From Cichorium intybus (taxonomy: Eukaryota; Streptophyta; Magnoliopsida; Asterales; Asteraceae): 64,000 nt of DNA. Under the pieces are notes generated by a model. That model was not told the DNA's origin. It saw only the letters and a list, made by a program, of their open reading frames with translations, and ran no database searches. Each line of letters opens with the position of its first letter. Position 1 is the stretch's first letter. Location of the stretch: NCBI GenBank assembly GCA_023525715.1, contig CM042010.1:61236229-61300228 (forward strand). The letters are read 5' to 3'. The position numbers and the translations under genes were made by a program. Below are positions 1-11,000 of the stretch, in pieces.

Positions 1-553
1 ATGGTCTTTCAATACCAATAATATGCAGCCATGTGACAAAATTCCGCAACCATATCCCGTGATATGATGCCTCAAAGCATGCTATCACTTATGCCGCCAT
101 AGTGGAAGAAGTTACCAAAGGCTGCTTAAAACTCTTTCATGAAATAGGCCATCCTGCTACCAGGAAAATGTGGCCCGATGTAGATCGGTAACTATCTTGG
201 CATCAAGTAAAATTAAAATCAGAATACCCAATGATCTCCAAAATATCTTATTTTCTATATGTGAGCATATAGCATTTTCTTGTATAATCATTTTGTCCTC
301 AATATCATCGTCTAAAACCATAAAGATATATTTTCTCCCACTATACTTTTGATGCACGAATCATCTTTTGCATTTATCTCAAAACCAACAAGAAAATGAT
401 ACGATGAAACTCGTGATACTATAGATGGGATCTCATAAGTTGAGGTTGTTGAGTTTGTTCGTCACAAATAGGGGACTGAATAACATTGTCGGTCCTTGTT
501 CATGAATTACTAGTTCATGAGTAGGTACTTAAAGTTCACCCATAAACAGAAAC
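1..553 (-). pseudogene. Decayed Ty1/copia pol remnant, RT-RNase H part (left half)
   Basis: Read on the minus strand, the right part gives a reverse-transcriptase tail (SGRKYIFMVLDDDI, a damaged form of the YVDDI box). The left part gives an RNase H stretch with GYSD, then STSGHIFLVAG, PISWKSFKQ, SSTMAA and WLRNF, all in the order usual for copia RNase H. Several stops and a deletion between the RT box and RNase H show that it is dead. The reading differs from the copia element beside it, so this is another family. It is cut at 553 by Copia-1 and probably resumes after 17091. Confidence 0.75.
549..553. repeat. Target-site duplication GAAAC of Copia-1 (left copy)
   Basis: GAAAC directly precedes the TG start of the left LTR and is repeated exactly at 17087-17091 after the CA end of the right LTR. 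Five bases is the usual copia duplication length. This fixes the outer ends of the nest. Confidence 0.9.
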
Positions 554-1158
554 TGAAGGGTTTCTATGCAATCAATGAACACAAAATTACCTAAGGTTCA
601 CATGCAACCCTAATATTGATCTATGTTTTCTTCTATGAAGATTAGAACTAAGAACCTAAAGGAAACAATTCAATTCTAAAGAACAATTAGAAAAACCAAC
701 CTTTGATCTTATGATCCTTTTCAAGCAGCAGCAAAAGTATCCTGCCTCAAATGCAAGTCACACCCAAGGGATGGAAGAATCAGTCCAGCAGAGTAACACA
801 GAGTGAGAGATGGCCTGAATATGAGGTGCCAGGGGGTTCCTTTTATAGCCTCCTAGGGTTACACCTGAAACCCTAAGGAGCCTCCAACTGGACAAGGCTT
901 TTGACCACTTGGACCAGGCTTACCAAAACCCTAATTAGGGTTTCGCCAAACCCTGGAGGAGCCTCCAGGTTGGCGCCACTTTTGGTCCCTGGTTTTACCT
1001 GGCCAGTTATTCAACTATTGAATAAATGCCAAACCAGTCCCTGCACCTTTTAATTAATTAATTTAATCTTTAAATTAAATCCAATTAATTCTAGATTAAA
1101 TCTCAATTAATTAATATAGTTTCTAATTAATATATTAACACTTAAATATATTAATAAA

Positions 1159-1193
<35 letters not shown>

Positions 1194-1344
1194 CTATTGA
1201 TTTATTATACAATTAATAAATCAACTATTCTCTCTACTGAACTATATATCTATCCTCCATCTATGAGGGCAACCCAAATGGACTTTGCTTTTAATCATAA
1301 GATAAATACAATTATAAGTCATGGCTTAGACACCTAATCCAACA
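554..1344 (-). repeat. Copia-1 3' LTR (left copy)
   Basis: Starts TGAAGGG and ends CCAACA on the plus strand. It is nearly identical to 7465-8100 joined to 16951-17086. A (TA)n run at about 1159-1190 is longer than in the other LTR and accounts for most of the length difference. Confidence 0.92.
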
Positions 1345-1355
1345 GTCTCCCACTT
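1345..1355 (-). other. Copia-1 polypurine tract
   Basis: On the minus strand AAGTGGGAGAC lies immediately before the 3' LTR. This is the common plus-strand primer sequence of plant copia elements (Copia-2 has the near-identical CAAGTGGGAGAT). Confidence 0.8.
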
Positions 1356-2152
1356 GGATAAGTCTATGACTTTAATTGTCCGAACTTTGACCCAGTCAGT
1401 TCTGTCCAAAGATAAGTGATCTGATGATCCTCCGTCCAACAGGATATTTTCAGACTCAAGACATGGACTAACATCAATCTTGGTCTGACACTCTGTTTCT
1501 CGATTTCTGATTTGCATATGAATTTAGAGACTACTAATTAAACACATTAATTAAGTCCCGGTTGGCCAACACTTTCAGTCAACTTCTAAATCATCGAGAG
1601 GCCTACAGATATCTGTTTCCCATCGGGTCATGGGACGGATAAGTTTCGACTCATATGTCCATAACTTTTGCGGGTCCAAATACATACAATAATGCATTTT
1701 ATAGCACCGAGTTACTGGCGCGGTTTCGTGTTGTCAATAAGTACTTGTATCGCAAATAACAGATCATATCTCTCCACTTAAAGATCACCGGATGTTATCG
1801 TCTTAACATTGCTCGTGATATAATCCATGAAGCAATCTGTTAAGCGTGGGTTTATCCAATACTCAAATCTCTATTTCTAAGTACTCATGAACGTTGCAGC
1901 AGTCTTACTGCAATGTCTAACTCTTTAGACAGTCTGCAACCAATTCACGACAGTCTTAGTTCATACTTACTTCCTAACAGTATGATCGACTGTGGAGTTT
2001 TAAATAATCCAATTATTAAGGAAGCTAAACATGCAAATATAGAAACACAGAAATAAACAATTAACAAAGGCAGTAGCAATACTCATTTATAAATCTCTAT
2101 TATAAAATCACCGAGTCAATTACATTTATACTGTTACAAGTTTCTAATCTAT
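1356..2152 (-). other. Copia-1 3' untranslated region
   Basis: About 0.8 kb between the natural end of pol and the polypurine tract. I see no coding potential beyond short chance frames. Confidence 0.6.
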
Positions 2153-4144
2153 CTAATTACTAAAACTAACATCATCCTTCAATCCGATGCTCCGAGCATG
2201 CTAATTGTGCTTGATCCTATTCAGAGCCTTAGTCAAAGGATCTGCAGGATTGTCCTCGGATGATACTCGCTTAACCAGTAAGTGCCCTTCTTCTATCTGA
2301 TGTCGAATGTAGTGGTACTTTCTTTCGATATGCCTGGACTTTCCATGGTCTCGCGGTTCCTTTGCCAAGACGACCGCTTCTTCATTATCGCAGAAAAGTT
2401 CCACCGGCTCCTGAATGCTCGGGACAATTCCAAGGTCCCCGATGAAATTCTTCAGCCAAGCCGCCTCCTTAGACGCTTCACTCACTGTGATGTACTCCGA
2501 TTCGCACGTCGAATCAGCCACCGTTTCCTGCTTGGAACTTTTCCAAGTGACCGCTCCACCGTTTAAAAGAAATACCCAGCCTGACTGGGACCGTCCACTG
2601 TCCCTATCTGTCTGGAAACTGGCATCTGTATATCCACTCACTTTTAACTCATCACTGCCACCAAGGACTAATACCATATTCTTTGTCCTTCGCAGATACT
2701 TGAGTATGTTCTTCACTGCAATCCAATGTGCTTTTCCAGGATTACCCTGGTACCGACTAACCATGCTTAGTGCATAGGATACGTCGGGACGAGTACATGT
2801 CATAGCATACACGATCGACCCTACTGCCGAAGCATAAGGTACCCGACTCATTTCAGCTATTTCCTGATCGGTACTCGGACTTTGAGTCTTACTCAATTTA
2901 ACACCACTTAGGATTGGTAACTCTCCCCTTTTGGAACTTTCCATGTTAAATCTCTTTAACACCTTTTCCAAATATGTACACTGGCTTAGGCCTATCAATT
3001 TTCTCTTTCTATCTCTAAGTATTCTTATCCCGAGAATATAAGCAGCTTCCCCTAGGTCTTTCATGGCGAAACACTTCCCGAGCCAAGCCTTAACATTCTG
3101 CAAGGTCGGAATGTCGTTTCCCATGAGCAATATGTCATCAACATACAGCACCAGGAAAGTGACTATACTCCCACTAGCCTTGACATATACACAGGACTCA
3201 TCTTCACTCCTAGAGAAACCAAACTCTCTGACTTTCTCATGGAAGCAAAGATTCCAACTGCGAGATGCTTGCTTCAACCCGTAGATTGATCTTTCAAGCT
3301 TACATACTTTATCAGGGTGCTTTGTGTCTACAAAACCTTCTGGCTGACTCATGTAAACATCTTCAGTCAGTTTCCCGTTAAGGAATGCGGTTTTGACATC
3401 CATCTGCCAGATTTCATAATCATGAAACGCAGCTATGGCAAGCATTATCCTGATTGACTTAATCTTGGCTACTGGTGAGAAGGTTTCATCATAGTCAACC
3501 CCCGGGGTTTGAGTGAATCCCTTCGCAACCAGCCGAGCTTTATAAGTTTGTACTTTTCCATCTATGTCAGTCTTCTTTTTGAAGATCCACTTGCATCCAA
3601 CTGTCTTTCGACCCGGTACATTGTCAACCAAGTTCCAAACTTGATTGTCATACATGGATTTTATCTCGCTGTCCATTGCCTCTTTCTATTTTGCAGACTC
3701 GGGGCCTGCCACTGCTTCACGGTAGTTAGCTGGCTCATCCAAATTAGTCAATGTACGATCACTGACTAACGTGTCTCTGTCCGAAGTAATGTGGAAACCA
3801 TAGAACTCGGGCGGCATGCTAACTCTACCTGAACGCCTAAGGGGCAACGAAATGTCGGTGGGTCCAACAGGAACTTCTTCCTCATGTTGGTTGCTAGTTT
3901 CTTCCAAGGTTGTTTCATCGGGCGTCTCCTGAATTTCTTCGAGATCGATCGTACTCCAACTGTCCTCTTTGGATATGAGTTCTCTCTCTCGAAAGAACCC
4001 CCGTCTTGCTACAAAGACCACGTCCTCGCTTGGTCTGTAGAACAAGTATCCAAAAGACTGTTTTGGGTATCCGATGAAGTAACACCTCTCACTTCTTTCT
4101 GCGAGCTTATCTGAAGTATCTCGTCTCACGAATGCTTCACAGCC
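2153..4144 (-). pseudogene. Copia-1 pol, reverse transcriptase and RNase H part
   Basis: From 3676 down, one long frame shows the RT core: MDVKTAFLNG, then IYGLKQASR, then YVDDILLMG with the catalytic aspartates intact. RNase H follows with GYTDASFQTD, STCESEYI and HIERKYHYIRH. The natural end of pol is at 2153-2155; a premature TAG at 2201-2203 removes the last residues. A TAG at 3686-3688 sits where Copia-2 has tryptophan (W to stop) and separates RT from the 147-codon linker frame upstream. The protein would copy element RNA into DNA, but the stops make this copy defective. Confidence 0.9.
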
Positions 4145-5319
4145 CTAGACTTTGATGTGTGCCAACGAGGGAACTTTCCCCGTCCACATCTCGTGCGGTG
4201 TTTTCGCAACCTTCTTGGTTGGGACAAGATTTAGGATATGGCGGCAGTCTCTAAGGCATACCCCCAGAAATGGATTGGAAGTGAGGCTCGACTCATCATG
4301 GAACGAACCATGTCCAACAAGGTTCGGTTTCGTCTCTCTGCAACACCATTCAGCTGCGGTGTTCTTGGAGGCGACAACTGCGAAACAATTCCACATTCCT
4401 TGAGGTAATCGAGAAACTCGATACTAAGATACTCACCGCCTCTGTCGGATCTAAGCATCTTTATCTTTCTGCCCAATTGATTTTCTGCTTCATTCTTAAA
4501 CTCTTTGAACTTTTCAAAGGTATCCGACTTATTCTTGATTAAGTAGACATACCCATATCTACTAAAATCGTCGGTAAAGGTCACATAGAACCGCGTGCCA
4601 TATTTAGTGGTTGTTCTGAAGGGACAACACACATTTGTGTGTATGATATCCAACAGACCTTCACCTCTTTCAAAGGAACCTTTGAATGGTGATTTTGTCA
4701 TCTTGCCAAGTAAGCAAGATTCGCATACATCATCCGACCCGAGATCGAATGATTCCAACACTCCATCCTTTTGGAGTTGGGCGATGCGTTTCTTGTTTAT
4801 ATGGCCAAGGCGACAATGCCACAGACATGCCTTTTCTATACCGCTTGAAGCATTAATAGTTAAAACATTTTTACCATAATTGTCAACACACATAATAGTT
4901 TCATAAACACCATCACAAGGCATAGCATTAAATATAAAAACATCATTTTTGAAAACCGAAATTGAACCATTCAATTTATTAAACTCATAGTAAAAGCCTT
5001 GTCTAAATAGTGCATGAAAAGAAATTATGTTCTTTGCCATATCTGGCACATAGCAACAATTATGTAAATCTAATCTAACTCCACTGCTCAGCATCAGTCC
5101 ATAAACACCGATCTTGGTAACAGGTGACGTTCACCTATTGCCCATGACCAGGTTCAGTCTGCCATGCTCTAGTTCCCTACTTTCCTCTAGGCCCTGCAAA
5201 TCAGAACATATGTGAAAACCACATCCTGTATCAAGGACCCATGAACGGGAAAAAGATGAGTTATTAGATATAGAATATGTACCTGCCTGTGACGGTTTCA
5301 CTTTACCGTCCTTGACATC
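4145..5319 (-). pseudogene. Copia-1 pol, protease and integrase part
   Basis: The protease motif WVLDTGCG is readable near 5230. The integrase zinc-binding domain (HCRLGH ... CESC) and core follow. The first catalytic Asp of the core is lost: HTNVCC replaces the usual HTDVCG. The later D (RSDRGGEY) and E (NGVAERRNRT) remain. Breaks are TAG at 5320-5322 (end of gag frame), TGA at 5131-5133, a one-base frameshift near 4235-4260 (after YALETAA), and TAG at 4145-4147 where tryptophan is expected (HIKV-W-GCEA). Not functional. Confidence 0.88.
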
Positions 5320-6183
5320 CTACAGATACGTTGGGCAACTCCTCTTCCAATGACCCTTCTGCTTGCAGTAAAAGCAGTCGGCCTCTTTGGGGTTCTGAAT
5401 ATGTGGAATTCCGGAAGACTTACCTTTCGGGGCACCGCTAGATGACCCGACGTGAGTCTTTTCCCTCCAGTTTTGCTTAAGAGGGCCTTTCTGTTTCTTT
5501 CCCTTTCCGGATCCAATAGCCAGGACAGGCGGGTTGACAGGGAGTACAGCCTTTCCCTTCATCCCGTCCTCAGCCGTCTGAAGCATGCGGTCTAACTCAG
5601 CTAGGTTTGCTTGGTTGTTGTTCAAATGATACGCCAGTGTGAACTGGTCATAAGAACTGGGTAAGGAGTTTAGCACTATGTCAACTGCTAAATCCTCATG
5701 AACCGGCATTTCCAGCTTTCTAAGCCTTTCCACGTAACCATGCATCCTCTGCACATGTGCACAGATGGACTCGCCCTCTTTGGGCTTGCTGTTAGTGAAA
5801 GCTTTTACAACCTCACGCCTTTCGATGCGCTCTTGCTTGCAGAACCTTTCCGCGAGCTCTTTGTGCATCTCGTAAGGCCAATAGTCCTCATATATACGCT
5901 GCAGTTCAGGGTTCATAGTAGCGATCATGATGCAAGCCACTTTGGTTGCATCATCAGAGTGTTTAGTGTACGCAGCGATTTCCTCGGGAGTAGCGGTTTC
6001 AGTGTCCACATCAACAAGCTCGGTTTCTAGAACATACTCTTTATGTTCAAACCTTAGAGCCATTTTGATGTTACGGATCCAGTCATTGTAGTTGGTGCTG
6101 TCCAACGTCACCTTTGAGCACAATGACAGAATCGAGGTGATACTACCGGGATTTGAGTGGGGAACGGATTGGTCAGAAGACAT
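5320..6183 (-). CDS. gag: Copia-1 gag (capsid/nucleocapsid), 287 codons
   Basis: An open frame with the copia Gag layout: an N-terminal capsid region (NYNDWIRNIKMAL and so on), a basic linker rich in K and G, and a CCHC zinc knuckle CFYCKQKGHWKRSC close to the end. Gag packages the element RNA. A TAG immediately after CPTYL cuts it from pol, where a lysine codon is expected by comparison with the following reading (DVKDGKVK). The ATG at 6181-6183 is the first one after the leader. Compared with Copia-2 the frame is still intact, so Gag alone could be made. Confidence 0.88.
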   Translation of the reverse strand: MSSDQSVPHSNPGSITSILSLCSKVTLDSTNYNDWIRNIKMALRFEHKEYVLETELVDVDTETATPEEIAAYTKHSDDATKVACIMIATMNPELQRIYEDYWPYEMHKELAERFCKQERIERREVVKAFTNSKPKEGESICAHVQRMHGYVERLRKLEMPVHEDLAVDIVLNSLPSSYDQFTLAYHLNNNQANLAELDRMLQTAEDGMKGKAVLPVNPPVLAIGSGKGKKQKGPLKQNWREKTHVGSSSGAPKGKSSGIPHIQNPKEADCFYCKQKGHWKRSCPTYL

Positions 6184-7451
6184 CTGAACAAGAAGAATGT
6201 AGTTTTAATTAGATAGAGTAATAATAATGATCCTCATATTCACCCAAGAATAAATACGAGGCTAGGATCCTACAATAACAATCTACAATATCGAAAAGGG
6301 ATGCCGTAATCAATATTGCAAATTTTACAAGGTAGGCGAATGACGATTCAGCCAATTCCACCGCGGAAACATAATCATATTATAATGGAATTCCTAGTTT
6401 CTTTGAGATTTATCGAACTGTTCGATAGCATGTTTTAATCTCGGGAATGCCCCACTGTTCGTGACTGGGATACTGAGGATCACAAACCGGGTGTGAATAA
6501 CGATGCAAATTGCTTGGTACTCTTGAAGTCAATTGTCATCTCTAATTAACGTGCCGGTAAACCACACACGCTCCGTTAATAATGACAAAATCAAGAAGCC
6601 CATTGCGACTCTTTGCGGACCCTAGTTGGCGTGCCGGTAAACCACACACGCTCCACCAACGTTCCACAAAGTGCAATGTGCAATTTCATGGATTAGCACT
6701 AATTCATATTTTTTAACCTAAAGTAACTAGATTTGGGATTTGTTTAGGGTTTTAGTACTTTCAATTATAGCATTATACTTTTAAGAGGCTTAGCGGTTCT
6801 ATCATACCCGTTCAGCTAACGACACTCGACTGACCAGGAGAGCGGTGGGTAAGAGTAGATACCCATTAGACTAACATTTTATAGTCAGTCGCCTTATACC
6901 CTCTTTATAGGACAGTTTTGTGAATGAGGCTTACTAGCGGTAGACTAACAAATTTTCTTATACATATTAAATTAACTTTTAATTTTAAATACATATAAGA
7001 TATATTTTAATCTCATTAAAATATTTTAGAATTAATTAAATCTAAATTTTTGCAAATTATTTCTAATTTTTTGAAAATTTTAATTAATTCTTTAAACTGA
7101 TTTAATTGGTCTTTTAATTAATCAATTAATTAAACTAATTAAATCTAGGTTACAGATTACTAAATTAATCAAATTAATTTATCTGTATTATCCCTATGAA
7201 TCTCGAAAATTACAAGCCAAGCAATTAGGGTTCAAGTTATTTTAGTTGATTTAGTTACCAAAAATAACAACACATAATTAAGGCAAGCAAATCAAGCAAT
7301 CTAAGGGGACCAATAGGGCATGGCAGCTAGGGTTAGGAAACCCTAGCCAAGCCGTCGACTTCAAGGCCTCCCAAGGGTGAGATTTCGCAAAAAACACCAA
7401 GGCCAAGAAACATGCAAGCAGTTCATAATCAAATCACAAGAAAACAAACTA
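6184..7451 (-). other. Copia-1 untranslated leader
   Basis: About 1.3 kb between the primer-binding site and gag. It is AT-rich. A tandem motif around CGTGCCGGTAAACCACACAC occurs twice (near 6550 and 6632). No long frame is seen. Confidence 0.6.
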
Positions 7452-7463
7452 GCTCTGATACCA
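7452..7463 (-). other. Copia-1 primer-binding site (initiator Met tRNA)
   Basis: The minus strand reads TGGTATCAGAGC, complementary to the 3' end of plant initiator tRNA-Met. It lies one base from the LTR end, the normal place for minus-strand priming. Confidence 0.9.
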
Positions 7464-7464
7464 C

Positions 7465-8100
7465 TGAAGGGTTTCTATGCAATCAATGAACACGAAATTA
7501 CCTAAGGTTCACATGCAACCCTAATATTGATCTATGTTTTCTTCTATGAAGATTAGAACTAAGAACCTAAAGGAAACAATTCAATTCTAAAGAATAATTA
7601 GAAAATCCAACCTTTGATCTTATGATCCTTTTCAAGCAGTAGCAAAAGTATCCTGCCTCAAATGCAAGTCACACCCAAGGGATGGAAGAATCAGTCCAGC
7701 AGAGTAACACAGAGTGAGAGATGGCCTGAATATGAGGTGCCAGGGGGTTCCTTTTATAGCCTCCTAGGGTTACACCTGAAACCCTAAGGAGCCTCCAACT
7801 GGACAAGGCTTTTGACCACTTGGACCAGGCTTACCAAAACCCTAATTAAGGTTTCGCCAAACCCCGGAGGAGCCTCCAGGTTGGTGCCACTTTTGGTCCC
7901 TGGTTTTACCTGGCCAGTTATTCAACTATTGAATAAATGCCAAACCAGTCCCGCACCTTTTAATTAATTAATTTAATCTTTAAATTAAATCCAATTAATT
8001 CTAGATTAAATCTCAATTAATTAATATAGTTTCTAATTAATATATTAACAATTAAATATATTAATAAACCATATATATATATATTCTATTGATTTATTAT
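7465..8100 (-). repeat. Copia-1 5' LTR, first part
   Basis: Matches 554-1195 of the left LTR until the insertion point. The sequence stops at ATTAT and resumes after the Athila element. Confidence 0.92.
8096..8100. repeat. Target-site duplication ATTAT of the Athila element (left copy)
   Basis: ATTAT precedes the TG of the left LTR and recurs at 16946-16950 after the CA of the right LTR. Removing the insert and one copy restores the Copia-1 LTR exactly. Confidence 0.92.
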
Positions 8101-8292
8101 TGACAACGCCTAGTGATATCAAGTATTTTAGGCGTTGTTGAGCCCTGTTCTTGATAAAATTATATCAAATATGTCTGGGTATTCTCACTTTTCGTGCCAG
8201 GACTTGTTTGGAGAAAAAGGATAGAAACAGCGACTAAAAGCGTGCAAAAGGAAGAAGTTGGGAAGGAATGAAAAATCAAGAGAACTCGTACG

Positions 8293-8411
8293 CGTGCCGC
8301 GGGAATCAACTATGCGCGACGCGGGCTTAAGGCGGTGGAACACATTCAAATGCCGAAGAAAACAGGAAAAGATAAGTACGCGCGCCGCGGATTTCACTTA
8401 TGCGCGGCGCG
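8293..8411 (+). promoter_or_regulatory. Two CGCGNCGCG motif pairs in the 5' LTR promoter
   Basis: Motif starts are 8293 and 8315 (pair 1) and 8381 and 8403 (pair 2), each pair spaced 22 bp. The first motif is decayed (CGTGCCGCG) but is CGCGCCGCG in the other LTR. The last motif ends 20 bp before TATAAATA. CGCG is the core bound by plant CAMTA factors, so a calcium or stress responsive promoter is a possibility (inference). Confidence 0.6.
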
Positions 8412-8430
8412 GTTGCGGGAAATTTGCAAG

Positions 8431-8438
8431 TATAAATA
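8431..8438 (+). promoter_or_regulatory. TATA box of the Athila 5' LTR
   Basis: TATAAATA stands downstream of the CGCG pairs and is the only strong TATA box in this GC-richer part of the LTR. The transcript would start some 30 bases later. The same box is kept in the 3' LTR and, with similar surroundings, inside the element at 12804. Confidence 0.7.
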
Positions 8439-9214
8439 GATGCATTTCCAGCCGAAAACCCTAGCAAAGACTGGGTGTAAACATCGACCTTGAAGCTCTT
8501 TGACTCCAGGATTTCATTTCAGCAAGCTCACAATTGGTATTGTATGTTTTTGGATTTAATTTCTTTTTTAGTAGTAAGTAGTTTTGTAGCTAAAGTCTTT
8601 GGGAGTGACAACCACTGACTTTGAGCACTTAGGTTTCTGTTTTAGAAACATTTGGTTACTGTTTTGTGATTGGAATTTAGTTTGGTGAATGAAAAGCATT
8701 CGGTTACATTTAATCTTAGCTTTTCGGTGTTTGGATGTTTGTGTTTTGTTTTGATGATTGATTGTGTTTTGGATATTGTTTTGGACCTTGTTAGGACTGT
8801 TTTTCTTAGCTGAAATCAGTAGCTAATTAGGTTATTTGGTAAGCATTAAACCTTGGCTAGTAACTGTTCAACAGGACTTTAACTAGTGGTTAGTTTATGC
8901 TTTGCTTGGTTCGGTTAGTTTGGATGCCTTTGATTGCTTCTGAGTCAGAGATGTACTTCTGATTTCAGAAAGTGACTAGGTCATTTGGACATAGCTTAGC
9001 TTGGCTTGAGTGTTTGATTATTGTCTCATTTGCTAGGGATAGGAAAATAGAAACCAGATCCTCCGACTATAGCTGTGACACTATTAGTTGGTAATCTCTC
9101 ATCTAGTCTAACCACGAAGCACCTGCGGATCGACCCTGACTACCGCTATACTAGTGTGTGTGTTAGGTTTTCTCTTATTTTTGACCGTACGACGACCGCT
9201 GCGATGTCAAATTT

Positions 9215-9232
9215 TGGCACCGTTGCCGGGGA
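9215..9232 (+). other. Athila primer-binding site (Asp tRNA)
   Basis: TGGCACCGTTGCCGGGGA lies five bases after the LTR. It matches the complement of plant tRNA-Asp 3' end (TGGCGCC...) with a single A-for-G change. Asp-tRNA priming is typical for the Athila/Tat group. Confidence 0.85.
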
Positions 9233-9340
9233 GCTGTGAGCTTAGGTTAGGTGAGTAGTAGGAATTCGTTTCTTGCTTTTTGAAATTTCATTTTGGTAGT
9301 TTGATTTTTTTTTGATTTTGTGGGCGTGTTGCACTAGTGC

Positions 9341-11000
9341 ATGCGTACCCGCAGGGGAAAGAAATTATCCCCATTGCAGTTTGATTCTGAGATTGAGCGT
9401 ACCGCGTGCAAACTCCGTGCCCGTAGGCGTTTAAGCATCATGAATTTTAGTCAAATTAGCAGCAATCCGGTCGGTGTTGCCCAGGATCCGTCAGGTGAGG
9501 CAACGGGGATGTTTTCCATTCCCCCACTTTCAGAATTTCAATTTGGGAGTACGAGTGCTTCTGGTGGTGCAGTTTCAGCCCCTGCACCCATACCATCATG
9601 CACTCCACCATCTATCCCACCATTTACACCCGCTTCACAACCCCAATCCACCAATCCATTTACTTCTGCTATGACTTGGGGAGAGCCGACCCGAGATGGC
9701 ACCCCAGCTCCTAGACAGCATACACCAACATCCCAACCACAACCAGCCCTCTTTAAACCTCAACCCACATACCAAACAACACAACCTATACACTTTCAAC
9801 CACCGCCTCAGCCACGATACCATTACCCAGAGACAGAGGAAGTGTATGACGAGGAAGATGAAGGATGGGTGCCACCAGCACCAGAACCACAATGGAACCG
9901 AGGTCGGGGACCTCTTAGAAGAACACCACCATATCTACCACCAGGTCAGCGGGAGTACAATGATCATCTTTACGGTAACCCCGCCCAACCTTTACGTTTT
10001 GCACAACCGAGACGGCAATCGTTTGCATCACATTTCCAACCGCGGGAATATGATGATTCGTCGCCGATCTATATTCCTGATAACATCGATTCGCAAGTAG
10101 AGATTAGACCTCAGTTATTAGGAATATTACCAGAATTTAGAAGATATAAGCAGGATGATCCTTATAATCATTTATATGAATTCTTAGCGATCGCTAATGC
10201 TAATAATCCTAGAAACACAAATAGAAATATTTTTAGGCTTAGACTGTTTCCGTTCACCCTTAAGGATAAAGCCAAGTATTGGTTCACATCGTTGCCATCA
10301 AATAGCATCACTACGTGGGATCAGCTCAAGGCAAAGTTCCTTCAGGAATTTTATCCAGCGAGCAAAACAACTGAAATCAGAAGAGTTATCCAGGATTTCC
10401 AGCAAAAGCCTGGAGAGGCTTTTCATGAAGCCTTTGACAGACTGAAGGAGTTGTTGCGATCTTGTCCACATCATGAGATACCCAGGTGGCAGTTGGTCAA
10501 GCTGTTCTTCGAAAGGAGTTAGTAAAACACACCAGGCCATGATAAATGCCTCATCCAGTGGGACATTCATGTGGCAGGACCCATAAGAAGCCTGGCAGTT
10601 TCTGGAGCAGTTGAGCAATGGCTCCAAAGCAAACTTTTCCACCAGGAAAACTGTAAGTACGGCGGCAGCGGTAGGAGTTGATGCTGATTGGAAAAAGGAA
10701 GTGAAAAAGGAAATCAGTGAACGAAACAACAAGTTTGACAGACTTATGTCAACATTACAGAATGGACCGCCAAGTTCATCACAAGAAGGTCAAGGAGGAC
10801 CTAAGACTCACGAGGCAAATCAAGTTTATGGCCAGGGTCAAGGCCAGCGCAATAATGGACGACCCTACAGGCCATACAACCAAGGACCACAGCAAAACTT
10901 TAGGCAAAACAATTATCAGGGTCAACCGACTAGTCAGCCTAGAAACCATCAGCCTGCGAACAATGGAAACAACAACAACAACAACAGGGGGGTCCACTAA
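9341..11000 (+). pseudogene. gag: Athila gag, broken by frameshifts
   Basis: The first ATG opens 393 codons: a proline/glutamine-rich N-terminus, then the Ty3/gypsy capsid core (LRLFPFTLKDKAKYW ... FLQEFYPASKTTEIR ... PGEAFHEAFDRLKELL). The frame is lost near 10516, where the next conserved words (VSKTHQAMINASSSGTFMW) are in another frame, with a TAA at 10584-10586. A second frameshift falls near 10960-10985 inside an AAC repeat. After it the gag C-terminus (NMVSATQQQSQANAKAIANM, GQMA) joins the protease frame. Gag would form the particle; this copy cannot make it whole. Confidence 0.85.

Larger units (their letters stand above)
8101..9209 (+). repeat. Athila element 5' LTR
   Basis: 1109 bp, starting TGACAACGCC and ending GATGTCA, followed by the primer-binding site. 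It contains two CGCGNCGCG pairs and a TATAAATA box in promoter order. Differences from the other LTR are scattered substitutions, including C-to-T or G-to-A changes inside the CGCG motifs. Confidence 0.93.
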
